NCBI GenBank assembly: GCA_010015745.1
Contig: ML978291.1
Location: 1-64,000, forward strand
Direction of reading: 5' to 3'
DNA length: 64,000 nt
Origin: Setomelanomma holmii
Lineage: Eukaryota; Ascomycota; Dothideomycetes; Pleosporales; Phaeosphaeriaceae
Of the stretch, positions 33,573 to 45,134 are shown one piece after another; position 1 is the first letter of the stretch, and every line of letters starts with the position of its first letter. The notes beneath the pieces are model-generated. The model was not told where the DNA came from and searched no databases. It was given only the letters and a program-made list of their open reading frames with translations. Both the position numbers and the translations under genes were made by a program.

Positions 33573-36365
33573 TTACAACCTACTCTCAATCCCCGCCATC
33601 GTTCTACCATCCCATCTCTCCGGCCACACCAGCCCAAGAGCCTCCCAAATGTGTCCAACAAATTCAATCTTTAAGCCCGTCTTGACCTCCTCAGGCAAAT
33701 CTCTTGCATCCTTTCTATTCCCCTCGGGCAGCAACACCCTCTCAACGCCCGCTCTTAGTGCGCCGATCAGTTTCTCCTTGATCCCGCCAACCGGAAGTAC
33801 GCGTCCACGAAGTGAAACCTCACCGGTCATAGCTAGTGTTGGTGGAGCGGGTTTACCACTGAACAAGCTGATGAGCGCGATGGTATGCGCAAGACCGGCA
33901 CTGGGACCATCCTTGGGAATGGCACCTGACGGGCAGTGGACGTGGATACTGCGAATCTTCATAATGTCCTCGTCCACGTTCGCAGTCAGGCCAAGTTCAA
34001 ACGCATGTGCCTTGACCCAGGTCAATGCGACCTCCACACTCTCCTTGAGCACATCGCCCAGCTTGCCGGTCAATTGTACCCGACCCGTGCCGGGCATATC
34101 TGCAATCTCAATGAAGAGGATAGAGCCTTGACCGCCAGTGGAGTAGGCGACGAGGCCGGTGATGACGCCGGGACGGGAGTGCTGTTCCGTCAGTTCTTCG
34201 GCGAACTTCTCAATGCCGAGTGTAGCGTCGATGTCTTCGAGCGTGACGATAGGGGAGTATGCGGCGAGAGTATTTGTGTCCTTGGCGGTGGCGTATTCGA
34301 CGGCTTTGGATCGACACACTGAGCCGATTTCGCGCTCGAGATTACGAACACCGGACTCCCGGGTGTAGGCGGTAATGATCTTGTCCACGACGTCGGTGGG
34401 TATGGAGACATTGTCAGTTGTGAGACCGTTGGTGGTGATTTGCTTAGGGATGAGATGTCGCGATGCAATATGTCGTTTTTCCAAGGTTGTGTATCCTGAC
34501 AACTGGATCGTCTCCATACGGTCAAGCAGTGGTGGTGGGATCGTCTCAAGCGAGTTTGCAGTGGCGATAAACAGGACCTTGGACAAGTCGATGGGTATAT
34601 TTACATAGTGGTCTGTGAAGGTGTGATTCTGCTCGGGGTCCAGTACTTCCAACATGGCTGCGCTTGGGTCGCCGTTGTAGTTGGACGTCCCAAGCTTGTC
34701 GATCTCATCGAGGAGGAAGACGGGGTTCGAAACACCGACCTTCTTCAACCCATTGACGATCAGGCCCGGCATGGCAGCAACATATGTTCGACGATGGCCA
34801 CGAATTTCAGCTTCATCGCGTACGCCACCTAGCGAAATGCGATGAAACTTGCGGCCAAGAGCGGTCGCGACTGACTTGGCGAGCGACGTCTTGCCGGTGC
34901 CTGGCGGTCCAACCAGGAGAAGGATGGGTGACTTGTCAACCATGCGCTTCTTCTCGAGCAATCGCAGCTCCTGCTCTGATGGCTCTCGTGCGACCTTCTC
35001 GTCGAAGTCGTGCTCCTTTGCTTCGTCCTCGGCTTCCGGCGTCTCGCTCAGTGCGCGGATCTGATCGTCTATGCTTCTGTTTGCTTGCTCCTTGAGCTTC
35101 AGTACTGCCAGGTACTCTAGCAGCCTCTTTTTGATCTTCTCCAGGCCGTAGTGATCGTCGTCGAGCTGCTTTTTCGCCTTCATCAATGTGCTGGAGTCGA
35201 GGTGATTGGCCGTCATCTTGGTCCAAGGTATTTCAGCAAGGTTCTCGAGGTAGTTCCGGCAGACCTGATATTCTGCCTGTGCCGGATTCATCTTGTGCAG
35301 TCTTGTGAGCTCGCGCTGGGCGACTTTGTCTGCCTCGGGCGACAGCTTGGCAACTTCGAGCCTCTTCTTGAGCTCCTCCAGCTCGTTTGCCTCTTCTTCG
35401 CCGCCTTGCTGCTGACCGCCGCCTGGGAAGCCGCCAGGGAAGCCGCCCGGCAGGCCGTTGCCGGCCTTGCCCTGGCGCACCAGCGCAGCCTGCTGCAGTC
35501 GTCGCAGCTGGTCGATGTCGAAGCTGCCGCTCGGGACTTGTGTGGCTGTGACGGTGATGCGCGTGCTGCCCTGGATGCTGCTGATCTGCCGCTGCAGAAT
35601 CTCAATCACCCTCTCGACGCGGTCCTTCGCGTCCACGGCAGCCAGCACGCGCAGCTTCTCTTCGTGTGTGCAGTCGACGACGTTGGCCATGAAGTCGGCC
35701 AGCGATCCGGCTTCGGAGAGATCCTTGCGCGTGATGTACAGCTCCAGTCTCCGCGCGACAATGGGCGATAGTGTGACGGTGGGAGTGCGCGGCAGCATGG
35801 CCGACAGCCGGACGAGGGCGAGGAGCTCGCGCGACAGCTGCTTGAGGAGACTGAACTGCTCCAGCAGCTCAGGGCTCGTGACGTCAATGTGTTCGTCGAC
35901 GGCCGCCAGCTCGCCCTCAAAGTACGGCCGCTCCTGGACAACGTCAACCACCCGCACTCGCTCCAGACCCTCGACCACCAGGCTCAGGTCGCCCTGACGG
36001 CGCCCCTGCACGCCGCTGACCTTGGCCACGCATGCATAGCCGTAGATGTCCTTCTTGCTGGCCTGGATCGGGTCACTCTCGTAGACCGTCTGCCCCGTCT
36101 TCATGCCATTCTCGATGAGTAAGCGACCGTCCGTCGGGCTGATCGAGTTCGAGTTGAGCGGCACGCAGGCAACGGTGATGGCCGCGTCAGGCTTCGCAGT
36201 CGGACTGATGCTGTAGATCTTGGCGAGTATGGCGGCGACGTCTGAGCGGTTCGTAATGGGGATCTTGAGCGTCGTGCCAGGGAGGACGGCGAGTGGTGGC
36301 GCGAGGGGGATCAATGGCAGCACCTTGGTGCTCGTCTTGGAGCCGCTTTTACCCATGCTCACCAT
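33573..36365 (-). CDS. peroxisomal Lon protease
   Basis: ATP-dependent serine protease for quality control in the peroxisome matrix. Single exon, about 930 aa from ATG 36365 (or 927 from ATG 36356, MGKSGSK); the open frame extends further upstream but without an ATG. The N-terminal Lon substrate domain begins VLPLIPLAPPLAVLPG. A Gly/Gln-rich insert lies near 350-365 (GGFPGGFPGGGQQQGG). The AAA module has Walker A GPPGTGKTS and Walker B VFLLDEIDKLG. The protease domain has the catalytic Ser in KDGPSAGLAHT and Lys in GGIKEKLIGA. It ends in SRL, a peroxisomal targeting signal type 1, and lacks a mitochondrial presequence. It is convergent with the PKS, 116 bp between stop codons, and marks the right border of the cluster. 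Confidence 0.95.
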   Translation of the reverse strand: MVSMGKSGSKTSTKVLPLIPLAPPLAVLPGTTLKIPITNRSDVAAILAKIYSISPTAKPDAAITVACVPLNSNSISPTDGRLLIENGMKTGQTVYESDPIQASKKDIYGYACVAKVSGVQGRRQGDLSLVVEGLERVRVVDVVQERPYFEGELAAVDEHIDVTSPELLEQFSLLKQLSRELLALVRLSAMLPRTPTVTLSPIVARRLELYITRKDLSEAGSLADFMANVVDCTHEEKLRVLAAVDAKDRVERVIEILQRQISSIQGSTRITVTATQVPSGSFDIDQLRRLQQAALVRQGKAGNGLPGGFPGGFPGGGQQQGGEEEANELEELKKRLEVAKLSPEADKVAQRELTRLHKMNPAQAEYQVCRNYLENLAEIPWTKMTANHLDSSTLMKAKKQLDDDHYGLEKIKKRLLEYLAVLKLKEQANRSIDDQIRALSETPEAEDEAKEHDFDEKVAREPSEQELRLLEKKRMVDKSPILLLVGPPGTGKTSLAKSVATALGRKFHRISLGGVRDEAEIRGHRRTYVAAMPGLIVNGLKKVGVSNPVFLLDEIDKLGTSNYNGDPSAAMLEVLDPEQNHTFTDHYVNIPIDLSKVLFIATANSLETIPPPLLDRMETIQLSGYTTLEKRHIASRHLIPKQITTNGLTTDNVSIPTDVVDKIITAYTRESGVRNLEREIGSVCRSKAVEYATAKDTNTLAAYSPIVTLEDIDATLGIEKFAEELTEQHSRPGVITGLVAYSTGGQGSILFIEIADMPGTGRVQLTGKLGDVLKESVEVALTWVKAHAFELGLTANVDEDIMKIRSIHVHCPSGAIPKDGPSAGLAHTIALISLFSGKPAPPTLAMTGEVSLRGRVLPVGGIKEKLIGALRAGVERVLLPEGNRKDARDLPEEVKTGLKIEFVGHIWEALGLVWPERWDGRTMAGIESRL

Positions 36366-37718
36366 GTGTCGTGTACGAGGATGGGTGCGTGGCGGCTCGG
36401 CGCGGTCGCTGCGTCCAAGGGGTGCTCGCGTGGTGTGGTGAGGTGAGGTGATGCAGTGCGGATCCCGACGTGGCGGCAAACTTCCGCCCCTTGTTCGTCG
36501 AGGTGCTGCAATCACGGACGCGTCCAAGTGGAAAATGGACTATTGTTACATGGACAGGGACAACTGGAGAATGATGCAAGCTACAGGTATGAATCGAAGA
36601 TATGCTACGGGCGAGGGGCGTCGCCGTGATTCCAGAAGATGCTCTGTCGCGAGGTCGGCACACCCATGACACTGGCCGAGGTTAAACGCAGCCGGCGAAT
36701 CACCGACCAGCAGCTGACTGGCTCAACACCAAATATGGTAATCACCAAGCCTAACCGTTGCCAGCCTTCACATGTCGATCGCACGAGGCAATGCGAGCGA
36801 TCCATCTCAAGTACAGTGCATTGGACTACGAGTGTTTCTTTCATCACACAACATGGTACATCACAATCGGACATGACGCACACACATTGCCGTCCGTCCA
36901 CGTCCCCAGACGAGGACCGGCTGGCATATAGGGAACGAATGGTTTTGCACACCGAATGCGGATAATATAAACAGTGCCACTTTTGGTGCATCGCATTCCT
37001 TATGATTATCTGGGTATGTTTTGCAACTCGATAACCTTTCGGAACAACACTCCGCTGTGAGACAAGATCAAAGTGACCTTTTAGACTGTACAGCGGGTGC
37101 ACAATGCTGACAACGTACCTCCTCGCAACGTACATACCGGTTGAGGGTATGCGTATGTACGATATGCCTTTTCCCTCAAGAACAAACCTGAACTCTACTG
37201 CGAAATATGGTATCAATGGGCATGCTCTGAACCCTCTCAGAGGAAACGTTCAAGGAACCGGCCATAGTACCCGCACCGCTTCGCAATCGACTCCAAAGTC
37301 GGAAATCTAGGCGGCGTTTGCCTAAAATGTGGAAGCATAGACCATGCCGATGGCTATTGAGAGCTGTTCAATCTTCCCTGTTGGTGCTTCTAAAAGCCTT
37401 CCGTATCAAGAAGTCAGTGGGTTCCGACGACGTGGAACAAAGACACGGCTGTACATAATCATGTCCCTTGCATGCGCCGACTGATGCAGGCGACACTAAC
37501 CAAGTGTGGGCGTGTTCCTTCCTCGGCTGGCGGACATGCTGTATGGCGCCTTGAAACTATTAGTATTGCTGTCTTGTCTGTGTGGCGGACACGGTCCAGC
37601 TTACCAGAATCCTCTTTGCATTACAGATACGCCACGCGAGGTTCCTGGCGTTGCCATCGGCCTGAACAACCTCAGGGGCGAATTCGATTCCAAACCTGGA
37701 AAAGTGTTGGTCAGTCCA
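36366..37718. other. intergenic region, no gene recognised
   Basis: 1.35 kb between the Lon start and the Cho2 stop. It holds the Lon promoter. Open frames are short and unsupported on either strand. Confidence 0.5.
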
Positions 37719-40700
37719 TCACACATGACGCATATACTTAGTCACAAACATTTGATGAACAGCAAATACGACGCGTTTAGCGAATTTGCCGTCTCGCTCG
37801 ACGAGACTCCCAAAGCTCTCCTCCGGAGTCGACGGCGCGATTTCAGGATCTCGGTCGAAGCAGTTCTGAATGACTGGCAAAAGAGCTTGCTCAGCCGCGT
37901 GATGAATCGTACCATTGTCATCGACCTCCACACCGTCTTCGTCGAATCGTGGGATTCGAATTTCGAAAGCCTGGGAGAGTGCCATAACGTGATGTTTGCC
38001 ACCATGGTGGTACCTGAACTCGAACACGCCAGTTGTCCACCATAGCTTGTCGCCACGGAACTCCACTTCCCCGGTGTAACAATCGGAGCCTTCTTCGCCT
38101 ACAGCTGCTGCAGGTAGCAGCTTTTCCGACATCAGGATGCCCTCCTCAGCTCGGGTGGAGTCATAGACGCCTCTATTGGTGGCTATCCATCGTCCGTTAG
38201 AGCTAATGCGAGTCACCTCTCGGGATTGATTGTCGGCGACCATGTATAGGCCAACCCAGTCCTTCTTGCTATGATTGGTAGGCGCCTGCCAGCGCACCTT
38301 GATAGGCGCGCCATATTCGAGGACTAGCGTCTTGAACTCGCTTGTGCGAGGTGCAGGAGTTCTCGCTAATTCGCCCTCGCGGCCGCCGTTCTTCTGAGAC
38401 TCGACAGTGGGCGCGGACGGCGTGCCTTCAACTTCAAGCTTGTACTGTTTGGGGTCCAAGCCGGCAAGGTCCTGTGGTAGGCGCGTGATGGAGATGCGTG
38501 CTGGGTACAACTTGAACAGGGCGCTCGTATCCTTTACGATTGTCTCCACGCCAGCCGCCAATTTCGGTCTCGCGTGCTCCAAGAGATCCTCAATGAACTC
38601 TACAGTGGAGTTCAAGTAGTCGTCTGCGGCTGATTGCCAATTCTTGACCGGGCTAGGGAGGGCTTGCCGAAGTGTCTTGCTAACACCAGAAACCTCTCGG
38701 AGCTTCTGACCATACAGCCTGAAAAGTGGTGAAACAAAGTTAGCAAAAGTCTCACACACGTAGTGCTTTGCATTTCTACGTACTTTTGCATATGAGGTCG
38801 CTCCACGAATTGAAGAAAGGCTAGATTGAGGATATGCGCTGTTGCCGCCAGGTAGAAAATCGGCGCGTTCCATGTTATCAGGGCCATACCCCAGACACCA
38901 GCGAGCCCCAGAACACGCTCGGGATTGTTAAGGAATCGGTAGATCCCCGAGTAGGTGAGGTTGCTTGATGGTGGATCAAAGAAGAAGTCTCCGCAAAACC
39001 ACCCAAACTCACCGAGCGAATCGTAGATGCTCATAGCGGTCCAGAGCTGCAAGGCCACCAGACCGACACCAAGGACATGCCTTAGGAGTGTAAGTCCAAG
39101 AAACCAGTCCGCAGGAAGATTATACATCTTCCAGACAGCCGCTCCCAAAGACGCATGGCACATAGTCATGCTGAGATGATACAAGGACTTCCACTGGCGC
39201 CAGGCTTCTTCTTTGCTGTCACCGTGTTTGACGAAGTGGCGGGTCCAGTTCTTCTTCTTGGACTGCCGATCGAGAATATAGCCAAGGCCCAAGACATACC
39301 AAAGGCGCCAGATAAAAGCGCTGAGGAAGAGGAGCGACCGCATGGCGAATGTGTTTGGCGTGAGTGCTGCGAAAGCGAAGACGTATAAAGAGAGTACTAC
39401 TACCGAGACATCGATCGAACGATGGAAATCTGTATTCTTTGGCCCGACGATATGGTGCATTGGGGCAGGCTGCCGGATCGAGTCATACACTGCACCTCCC
39501 TCAGCAAACATGGTGTCTGATTGGGCCGTGGATGGTCGGTCTTCATGGTTCAGCTTCTCAGAGTTGTGGCGCGTTCGGCGTGGAGGCAAAGGCGGAGCAT
39601 AGACGCGAGAGATGTGCGGATCTTCTACGAGTGTCAAGAAAGCGAATTGGGCAGCATGGGCAATGATGCTGATGAAGAGAACGTTGTAGCTGGCCATCAT
39701 CAGAGCGATACCATAGTAGCCAGCGTACCCTATGGAGTACATTGGATGCCTGAGAGGTTAGTAAACCGTCGGGCATAAGAGTAAGTTGGGGGAGCAACTT
39801 ACGGAGCCATTTCGAAGACCCCATCGAAAGTCAACTGCTGATCGATGAGGTAGAAAAAGTCGCCCCAGTACCAGGCATAGTCTTTGACAACCCGATGTGC
39901 GTCGAGCTTGACCCAACTAAAGTCGTGCAAGGTTAGTATCTCTTTAGCTTGGGGTTGGTGCACGAGAAGTAGCGTACAGATTGAACAGGAACAATATGAT
40001 TCCCGTGGCCCATCTCAAGGCCCAGAGTACCCAACTCTCTGGCGGGCGATTGAAGCAGGCGATAGCGAAAAGGCAGTAGGATACAAAATCACACATCAGG
40101 ATCAAATCTACGACGCGCCTGAAGACGAGCCATGTGTTGTACTCGAGTGGTGCTTCCTCGAACATGTAGTCCTTGGGAATCTTGGTTTCCATCTCACGCT
40201 TGATGAGTTTGTAGACGGTCGGATATGGGTTTTTGCCGGTCTCAGGCTTCTCAAAGATGTGCGAGTTCTTTGCCCATAGGACAAGACGATTGTGCTTGGA
40301 CTGGCCATCGAGCAGCCATCCGATGCCTGCGTTGTAGGCAGCTCTCCAGAAGAGGAATATGACAGCAAAGGTAGGTATGCGGGCGCTTTTGGGCAGCACG
40401 TATAGTGTGAAGATCAAGCCTGCGAGTGCAGCGAGGATGGCTATGTCGGAAAGGTTCTTGGGCTGGGAGGGCGAGAGTAGCTGTGAGACCATGTCGTGAG
40501 TCTGCGGCACGATGAACACTGCATGGGTGGTGTTAGTACGAATGGAAAGCTATGATACTTGGAGGTAACACTGCGTTCATTTCATAGCTTGCTAGATGAT
40601 CTAGACACGCACCTGTACCATCTGAAGTCCGTCCAAATGTCCTTTTGTCTTGGTCATCTTTTTTGCTCTTGTCTTCATGATCATTCAGCTCCAATACTTT

Positions 40701-40805
40701 TCGCTTCGCATCGTTGGCATTGCCAATATGCTGTGGTTTCGCTGACTGTCTTTCTCGTAGCTGGCTACCGTCGGCCTCAAGCCCGGCATTCATTGTATCA
40801 GCCAT
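37719..40805 (-). CDS. cho2: phosphatidylethanolamine N-methyltransferase Cho2
   Basis: Endoplasmic-reticulum enzyme that transfers the first methyl group from SAM to phosphatidylethanolamine in phosphatidylcholine synthesis. Five exons (40805-40613, 40518-39978, 39916-39803, 39749-38784, 38718-37719) give about 937 aa. Two PEMT-like halves with many hydrophobic helices are visible. The restored joints read [20 protein letters not shown] and EMAPHPMYSIGYAGYYGIAL, both hallmarks of Cho2. The second half has GDFFFDPPSSNLTYSGIYRF and the SAM-region motif RFLNNPERVLG. The soluble C-terminus holds a DWVGLYM motif (about 675-720), the C2/SKICH-like domain of fungal Cho2. All introns are GT-AG, 53-94 nt. 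A housekeeping gene unrelated to the cluster. Confidence 0.95.
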
Positions 40806-41744
40806 GGTGCGTCGGGAGCTCAGCGATGATGCCGCAATTGATGTTGAGGAAGCTGGGTGAGGGGTTTGCAGCTATATATTTGGCGGCTCTTAGGGTTGTG
40901 CGTGCCGGGGCGCTATGCAGGCATTATGCGGGAAGCTGTGTGGCCCGCTGGGATAGTGTCGATGCTGTTCGGTTTGACACTTGCGCGCCAGTCGCGGTAT
41001 GGGGAGCCTTTGCTTCATTCGCAGTTGCTGGAAAGATTCCAGAAAGCCTCAATGATGCGCAGAGTGTTGAACTCCAGCAAGACTTCGAATGTTGAACTGG
41101 TGACGGCGGTGCGCGAGGCCTCAGTTGCTCGGCTGTAGTCAAAATACCGCCTAGCACGCACTGGCACGTGCTGATGACGTGAAGCTTGAGCCACCTGTCA
41201 CACCAACTGCCGCTCGCTAGCACTGCGACGAGCCGCCGTCGAGCCGAACGCCTTGCCACAACACTCGTACTGTGTCATCCCAGGTACCATATATGTTTTT
41301 GATCACTCTGATCGTACAGGTCTATGTACTGTGTCTCAACAATATCTACAACAACATGCCATTGTCTCATAATCTCCATCTCGTTTTTGCGGGCATATGC
41401 ACAAGCGAGAACTTTGCTCGCCTACATGCACGTATATTTGCTGTGTGTTTGTGAAAGCAAGCTAACGCAGCTGAAGCACGCCATTAAGACAGTGTCCAAC
41501 GAGTTGACCAATAGGAACAACATTCGACAGTACATGCATCTGCCGCCTCGCGGGGTGGTCGGCAGCGTCGGCGAGCAGGTCCAGCCTATAGTTCCATCGA
41601 ACCAAGACCACTGAGCATCCGAACTCTTTCTCGACATTACCGTCCAAGACATGTCAATGGCCACACAATGATAGACGTCGGACGAAGATGGCTAGGTAGC
41701 TCGCAGACGCACGTGTGTCATTAAGTATCAGCGTCATCGCTGGC
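40806..41744. other. intergenic region, no gene recognised
   Basis: 0.94 kb between the Cho2 start and the stop of the next minus-strand gene; no coding frame is supported. It includes the Cho2 promoter. Confidence 0.5.
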
Positions 41745-42824
41745 TCAAAGCGAGTTTGACCTGCTTCTTCTGATCAGCCTGGGCCTGGCTACCTCTTCCG
41801 GGCTTCCATCTGGAGTTGTATTGCACCATGTGTTGTTTCGTCGCTGGTCGTCGACTGGTCGTGCCTGGCTGCTAAGCTGCTGCATGGTTCGGATCATCGA
41901 TGCGGCCGTGGCTTGTCTCGCTAATGCATCCTCGAAACCAGGAATAGACAACGGTGGTAGAATACTGAGCGTCTGAGTACGTCGTTCAGCGCCGTAACCT
42001 TCCTGCGACGTAGCTTTCAAGAGTGGTTCGAAAACAGGCTCAAAGACTGCAGCAGCAGGACGCAGAGGGGCGCGCTGGTACTGGGATTGTGCGGTATTGG
42101 AAGGAACTGGAAGCGTTGATGTATCTATGGCATTGCGGATCAGTGGCGGCGGGCGCTTTATGTCTCGCACAACGATCATCTCGAGGTTCTCTTCGACAAG
42201 CTCATCCGGAGCATCAGCGACGGCGAAGAGAGGATCGCTTCACTTCTTCTCGAACGGAGAGATGGCAACGTCATCTGTACATCCAGTCCAGCTGATCTCC
42301 GTAGGTTCTGACTCGTCGAAAGAGCATTGTGTTGTGCTTGATGTGTAGTCTGCTGCTGTCGATGACACGTCTCTCGGCGTGTGGGAATTCCCTTCGGCAA
42401 TGTATATGTTGGTATTACAAGCCTGGAGACTGCTCAGGAATGCCTGCTCGTCTCTTTCCCGATTCTTAATATCTCTATTCAGCTCACGTTTGCTCTGTTG
42501 TATTTTCTTTCTTTTCCTGCGTGGTGGCAGCGGATCCACGCTGAGAAGTCGTTCGTTTCGTGCCTGCTTTTTCCGAAGGGCGTTCAGGTAAGTAACACAA
42601 TTGGCAAGACCGTCCTCTAGGATATCCTTTTCATGCCGAAGTCTGGCAAGGTCAACCGCCCATGTGTTGTAGGGATCAATGGTGGACGGATTCTGGTGGT
42701 CGATATGATCAAATTGGGAAAAAATGTACGGCGATGATGAAACGCAATTCATGTTGATGATTGCACCAGGGTACGAGTCAAGGATTGGACGATCCCTATA
42801 AATTGCTTGCAGCACTAGTAGCAT
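41745..42824 (-). pseudogene. unrecognised coiled-coil protein gene interrupted by one TGA
   Basis: From ATG 42824 (or 42752) one frame runs 360 codons to the stop at 41745, broken only by TGA at 42240-42242. The N-terminal half has a heptad-like, charged segment (about 57-135) with LARLRHEKDILEDGLANCV and a basic cluster PPRRKRKKIQQSKREL, suggestive of a nuclear coiled-coil protein. After the TGA the same frame continues as a protein-like, Pro/Ser-rich stretch (ADAPDELVEENLEMIVVRD) for 164 codons. A CGA-to-TGA change would explain the break. No usable intron of normal length can remove it. It may be a shorter real protein of 194 aa plus a dead tail. Family unknown. Confidence 0.5.
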
Positions 42825-45134
42825 CCAGCATAGAATGAAGGTCTTGACAGCAATACATGGTTGAGCAACGAAACGTCCGAGCGTGTCGGATCAGCAGAGA
42901 TTCTTTGACAGACGGAGTCCAGCGAATGAGCACGTTGGGCGTGAAGGGCCGTTGAGCCCCGTCCAGGGGGCTTCTTCCAACCGCTGCATGCGCTTGACGC
43001 CTCTCCACGGAGAGGTACAATGCTTTGCCTGAGGGTGCAGCCATGCCAAGTGTGCTCTATGGAGGTCCGAGGAGTCAGGCAAATAGTTCCACTCCAATAC
43101 CGTGAGGCAACACCTTTGCTCTCGTATTCACTGGGCCAGGGCAACAGACTGGCAGTGATAACCGCTTAAGCCCATGTAAATAAGCGCCAAAGGTCCTTGC
43201 CGCTTGTGAAAGGGGGACTTCGTACGTCTTTTGTTTGCTGCATAAACCCGAAAAGACCTCAAAGGGGCTTCAAGGGCGCTCGGTCGTCGAAGTCTTCCAC
43301 TTCAGGACCTCTTGGAAGCGACCTACTCTGAGTCGGCATGCCGAAAGGCAAGGATGATGCAGGTGTCCAAACTCAAATCTGGTGACAAGCAACCCAGAAT
43401 TCGGCTGTGCAGGGGACGTTTAGATGCAAAATCAAGTCTGTCTTTGTTGCAGGTGCCGTGATGGATTCGAAGGCCCGTGTCCGCATGCATGACCCAGCAG
43501 CGCGGCTGAAAGTGGAGGCCGTTCTCATTGTATGCTCTTCTTCATCTTGCGTTGACGTAAGACCATTTCAGTCTGTTGTATCTCCTCAAAATCGCTAGCA
43601 GATCCCCGAGCTGTGATGAGGCTGCGCGTATTTCGTAATCGAGTCCAACTGCCCTTGGGTTATCCAGGGTACTGAGGAGTAAACCTCGCAGCAAGGGGCT
43701 CCTTCGGAAACTGGCTAGATCACGATTGGCGATGTACTTCAAAACTCAAACATAAGCACCGTACTGGGCATTCCCCGATTCGAAGCTTCCTCACAGCGCA
43801 ATCGACTGAAAATACCACGTCCTACCATGTCTGTAGCTGCACGCGCAAGCAAGTCAAACTCAAGGAATCTTGGAATTTTTGAGGGTATTCAGACGTCATG
43901 TGAGGCAGAAGATACTACAGTAAGTGTTGCTGGTTGGACACGCACTATGGCGTCTACGTATGGCGAGAAGCTCCAAGAAGGCGTTGCAATGATGGATCTC
44001 CTGCCAGCAGTGGTGCACGGTGTGCCGAAAAACGAAGATGCACGGACCCTGACAAAGAGTTGCTGCCACCATATTCTTCCACTCACCGTTGAGGGAAGCA
44101 TCTCGTTGATGCTCACTTTGGATGCCGAAGCGACTCTGCTTTGCCCACATTTCAGAAGCACTTCCACCAATCACGTGACGCGCATTACAGCCTTCCAATG
44201 GAAGTCAGAACTCACCCACCCCGCATCTCACACACCTCCGACCATTGAAGCCTCGGTCGATGACACAAGCCCTAGTCTTCGAACACAACTGTGTGTGCTC
44301 CGTCGTTGAGAGGTCTCAGCAACCACTTCAGCGGCCTTCCTAACTGGTTCTTGACGAAGTCGACGTTGCTGAAGTCGCGGAGCATGTTGGCTCAATAATC
44401 ACATTTGTCAACGCCTCCGCTGCATTCCGCACTTGACGCCATTGTCATGCAGGTCCGGACCGTCGCACCCCACAGTATGCACGCATCTGCGATGAGAGCA
44501 CCGACCACCGTTCCTCGTGCCTGGTGAGGCCGGTTTGCAACGGCTGCACGCACACAACACTGCACTCCACGCGGGACCAGCATGTCTCTGAGCAATTGTC
44601 TGGCTTTTGCCTCGTCAAGGTCCACGCTGCCGTGCCATAACTCCTGCCCCAAATGTTATCACAGTACCCCTCATTCTCAGGTGAGGTCGACGTCATGACT
44701 TCGCAAAGCCACAAGTAGCATCTGCCACTGTCGCTCACTCCATCCACTCCGCTGCATGATCTCATGTGGGGCTAAAGGGCTGAACATGCACGCCTTCCGA
44801 CGGAGTAAGTAGTTTCGAGTGTTGCCGCAGAGTGTGAGCATGTCAGCAATTTTGATTTGTCTGCGCTTGTAAGTTGCACCTGTACTCTTGGCGCTAGCGA
44901 AGCAGTACCTTGTCACTGACGGCAACCTCTACTGTGGTTAGGCTCTCCGAAAATTTACCGGACTTGTCGGATACAGTTACTCCACTGTCAGGAGACTAGG
45001 TAGCCGTCATTACGTATTGCTCGGCGCATAATATAAGTATCACGCAATCCTTGGTTGCCAAAAATGTCTGATAACGCGGCTCCTTCACGAGCTAACGACT
45101 TTCGCCTACATCCAATTCGAAGCCTCAAGCAATC
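42825..45134. other. large intergenic region, at most one doubtful small ORF
   Basis: 2.3 kb without a recognisable gene. The longest ATG-initiated frame is 160 codons at 43827-44309 (plus strand), with no domain, no hydrophobic segment and long open frames opposite it, so I do not call it. The right end is the Egt1 promoter, with a TATA-like ATAATATAAG at 45029-45038 about 100 bp before the start codon. Confidence 0.45.

Noticed and set aside
36366..36527. Upstream extension of the Lon frame
   Set aside because: It begins at a TTG codon, is Arg/Pro-rich and would hide the normal N-terminus; ATG 36365 fits the family.
42230..42290. Short intron to remove the TGA in the coiled-coil gene
   Set aside because: The candidate GT...AG span is about 35 nt and too short for fungal splicing.
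43827..44309. 160-codon ATG frame
   Set aside because: No domain, no splice support, comparable open frames on the opposite strand; probably chance.
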